64,000 nucleotides of DNA from Cohnella sp. WQ 127256. Lineage in GTDB: Bacteria; Bacillota; Bacilli; Paenibacillales; Paenibacillaceae. The DNA lies in the NCBI RefSeq assembly GCF_024519285.1, contig NZ_JAMZCY010000005.1, positions 558,001-622,000 on the forward strand, read 5' to 3'. Position 1 is the first letter of the stretch, and each line of letters opens with the position of its first letter. The notes under the pieces are model-generated. The model saw nothing but the letters and a program-made list of their open reading frames with translations, was not told the origin of the DNA and searched no databases. Shown piece by piece: positions 63,488-64,000 of the stretch. Position numbers and translations under genes: made by a program.

Positions 63488-64000
63488 TTGACTGAACTGA
63501 AACAATATACGACGATCCCGTTACGCAATGCAGCTGAAGGATTAGCACTGTTCGGTCCACAGGACAAGTTCCTGCGTCTAATCGAGAAGGAATGTGTGTC
63601 AGTCATTCATTCAAGAGAAGCGGAGATTCATATTGAAGGACCAGCGGAGGAAGTACGTTCCTTGCAGCAGTTGTTCGATACCCTTATTCAACTCATTCAG
63701 GGTGGGCTGCAGCTGAACGAACGCGATGTCCGTTATGCGCTGGAATTGTCGCGTGAGATGAAGGCGGATGAGCTTCTTACTTTGTTCAAGGGCGAAATTA
63801 CTTCGACCTTTCGAGGAAAAGGAGTCATTCCAAAAACTCTCGGACAGCGGCATTACGTAACTACGATAAGGAAAAAAGATATCGTTTTTGGAATTGGACC
63901 TGCGGGTACAGGTAAGACGTATTTGGCAGTCATGTGTGCAGTTGCAGCCCTAAAGGCAGGTAGTGTCAAACGGATTCTCTTAACGCGTCCTGCGGTCGAA
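63488..64000 (+). CDS. phoH: PhoH-family ATPase, N-terminal part (3' cut by window edge)
   Basis: The first 171 residues are present and the frame is open to base 64000. The N-terminal domain (LRNAAEGLALFGPQDKFLRL) precedes the PhoH ATPase domain with Walker A GPAGTGKT (residues 137-144) and the ILLTRPAVE strand at the edge. PhoH proteins are helicase/nuclease-like RNA-linked ATPases. Start TTG 63488 has AGGGGG 11 bases upstream; no ATG fits. It is the last of the yqfC-yqfD-phoH group in this window. Confidence 0.93.
   Translation, partial: MTELKQYTTIPLRNAAEGLALFGPQDKFLRLIEKECVSVIHSREAEIHIEGPAEEVRSLQQLFDTLIQLIQGGLQLNERDVRYALELSREMKADELLTLFKGEITSTFRGKGVIPKTLGQRHYVTTIRKKDIVFGIGPAGTGKTYLAVMCAVAALKAGSVKRILLTRPAVE

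Overview
The window is a chromosome segment from a spore-forming, low-to-medium GC Firmicute, most likely a Paenibacillaceae member (Paenibacillus/Cohnella-like). The evidence is the gene order nadD-yqeK-rsfS-yqeM ... comER/comEA-comEB-comEC-holA-rpsT-gpr-spoIIP-yqxA-lepA-hemW-hrcA-grpE-dnaK-dnaJ-prmA-rsmE-mtaB ... rpsU-yqeY-nfeD-floA-yqfC-yqfD-phoH. This is the Bacillus subtilis backbone between nadD and phoH. Further support comes from sporulation genes (gpr, spoIIP, yqfC, yqfD), strong AGGAGG ribosome binding sites, frequent GTG/TTG starts, AddAB rather than RecBCD, a CIRCE element and a T-box. No phage, transposase, rRNA, tRNA or CRISPR was found. Both window edges cut a gene (nadD on the left, phoH on the right).

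Layout: 1-2.9 kb nadD end, Ap4A hydrolase, ribosome silencing factor, S1-domain protein and methyltransferase. 3.2-6.2 kb divergent MMPL exporter and TetR regulator around a palindromic operator. 6.2-9.1 kb leucine T-box plus leuS. 9.2-10.3 kb a broken gene and a 51-bp tandem array. 10.3-16.6 kb competence genes, with a homocysteine synthase gene inserted between comEA and comEB. 16.6-20.5 kb two ECF sigma/anti-sigma pairs arranged back to back, then a possible leaderless micro-ORF or small RNA. 20.5-25.7 kb holA, rpsT, gpr, a TRIC-like membrane protein, spoIIP and yqxA. 25.7-28.1 kb a 425-bp structured leader with two terminators in front of a MutS2-like gene without a Smr domain. 28.2-32.2 kb lepA, hemW and an ArgR-box-controlled argA-like acetyltransferase. 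32.2-37.1 kb CIRCE-hrcA-grpE-dnaK-dnaJ. 37.1-39.8 kb cid/lrg genes with a LysR regulator and two small genes. 39.9-40.6 kb a second tandem array with inverted copies. 40.7-47.9 kb translation-modifying enzymes, an M50 protease, a Nudix hydrolase and a Na/Pi cotransporter. 48.1-57.4 kb a YiaA/B protein, addBA and two small proteins of unknown function. 57.5-64 kb HIT protein, rpsU-yqeY, nfeD-floA, yqfC-yqfD and phoH.

The conserved backbone carries translation, replication, heat-shock, competence and sporulation functions. The lineage-specific material sits in discrete insertions between backbone genes, and most of the unusual signals are there: two related-looking minisatellite arrays, paired ECF modules, the attenuator-like leader of the MutS-like gene, a 43-bp perfect palindrome and tandem ARG boxes. 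I see no clearly new multi-gene defence or biosynthetic system. The best candidates for something undescribed are the 25.8-26.1 kb leader RNA and the repeat family.
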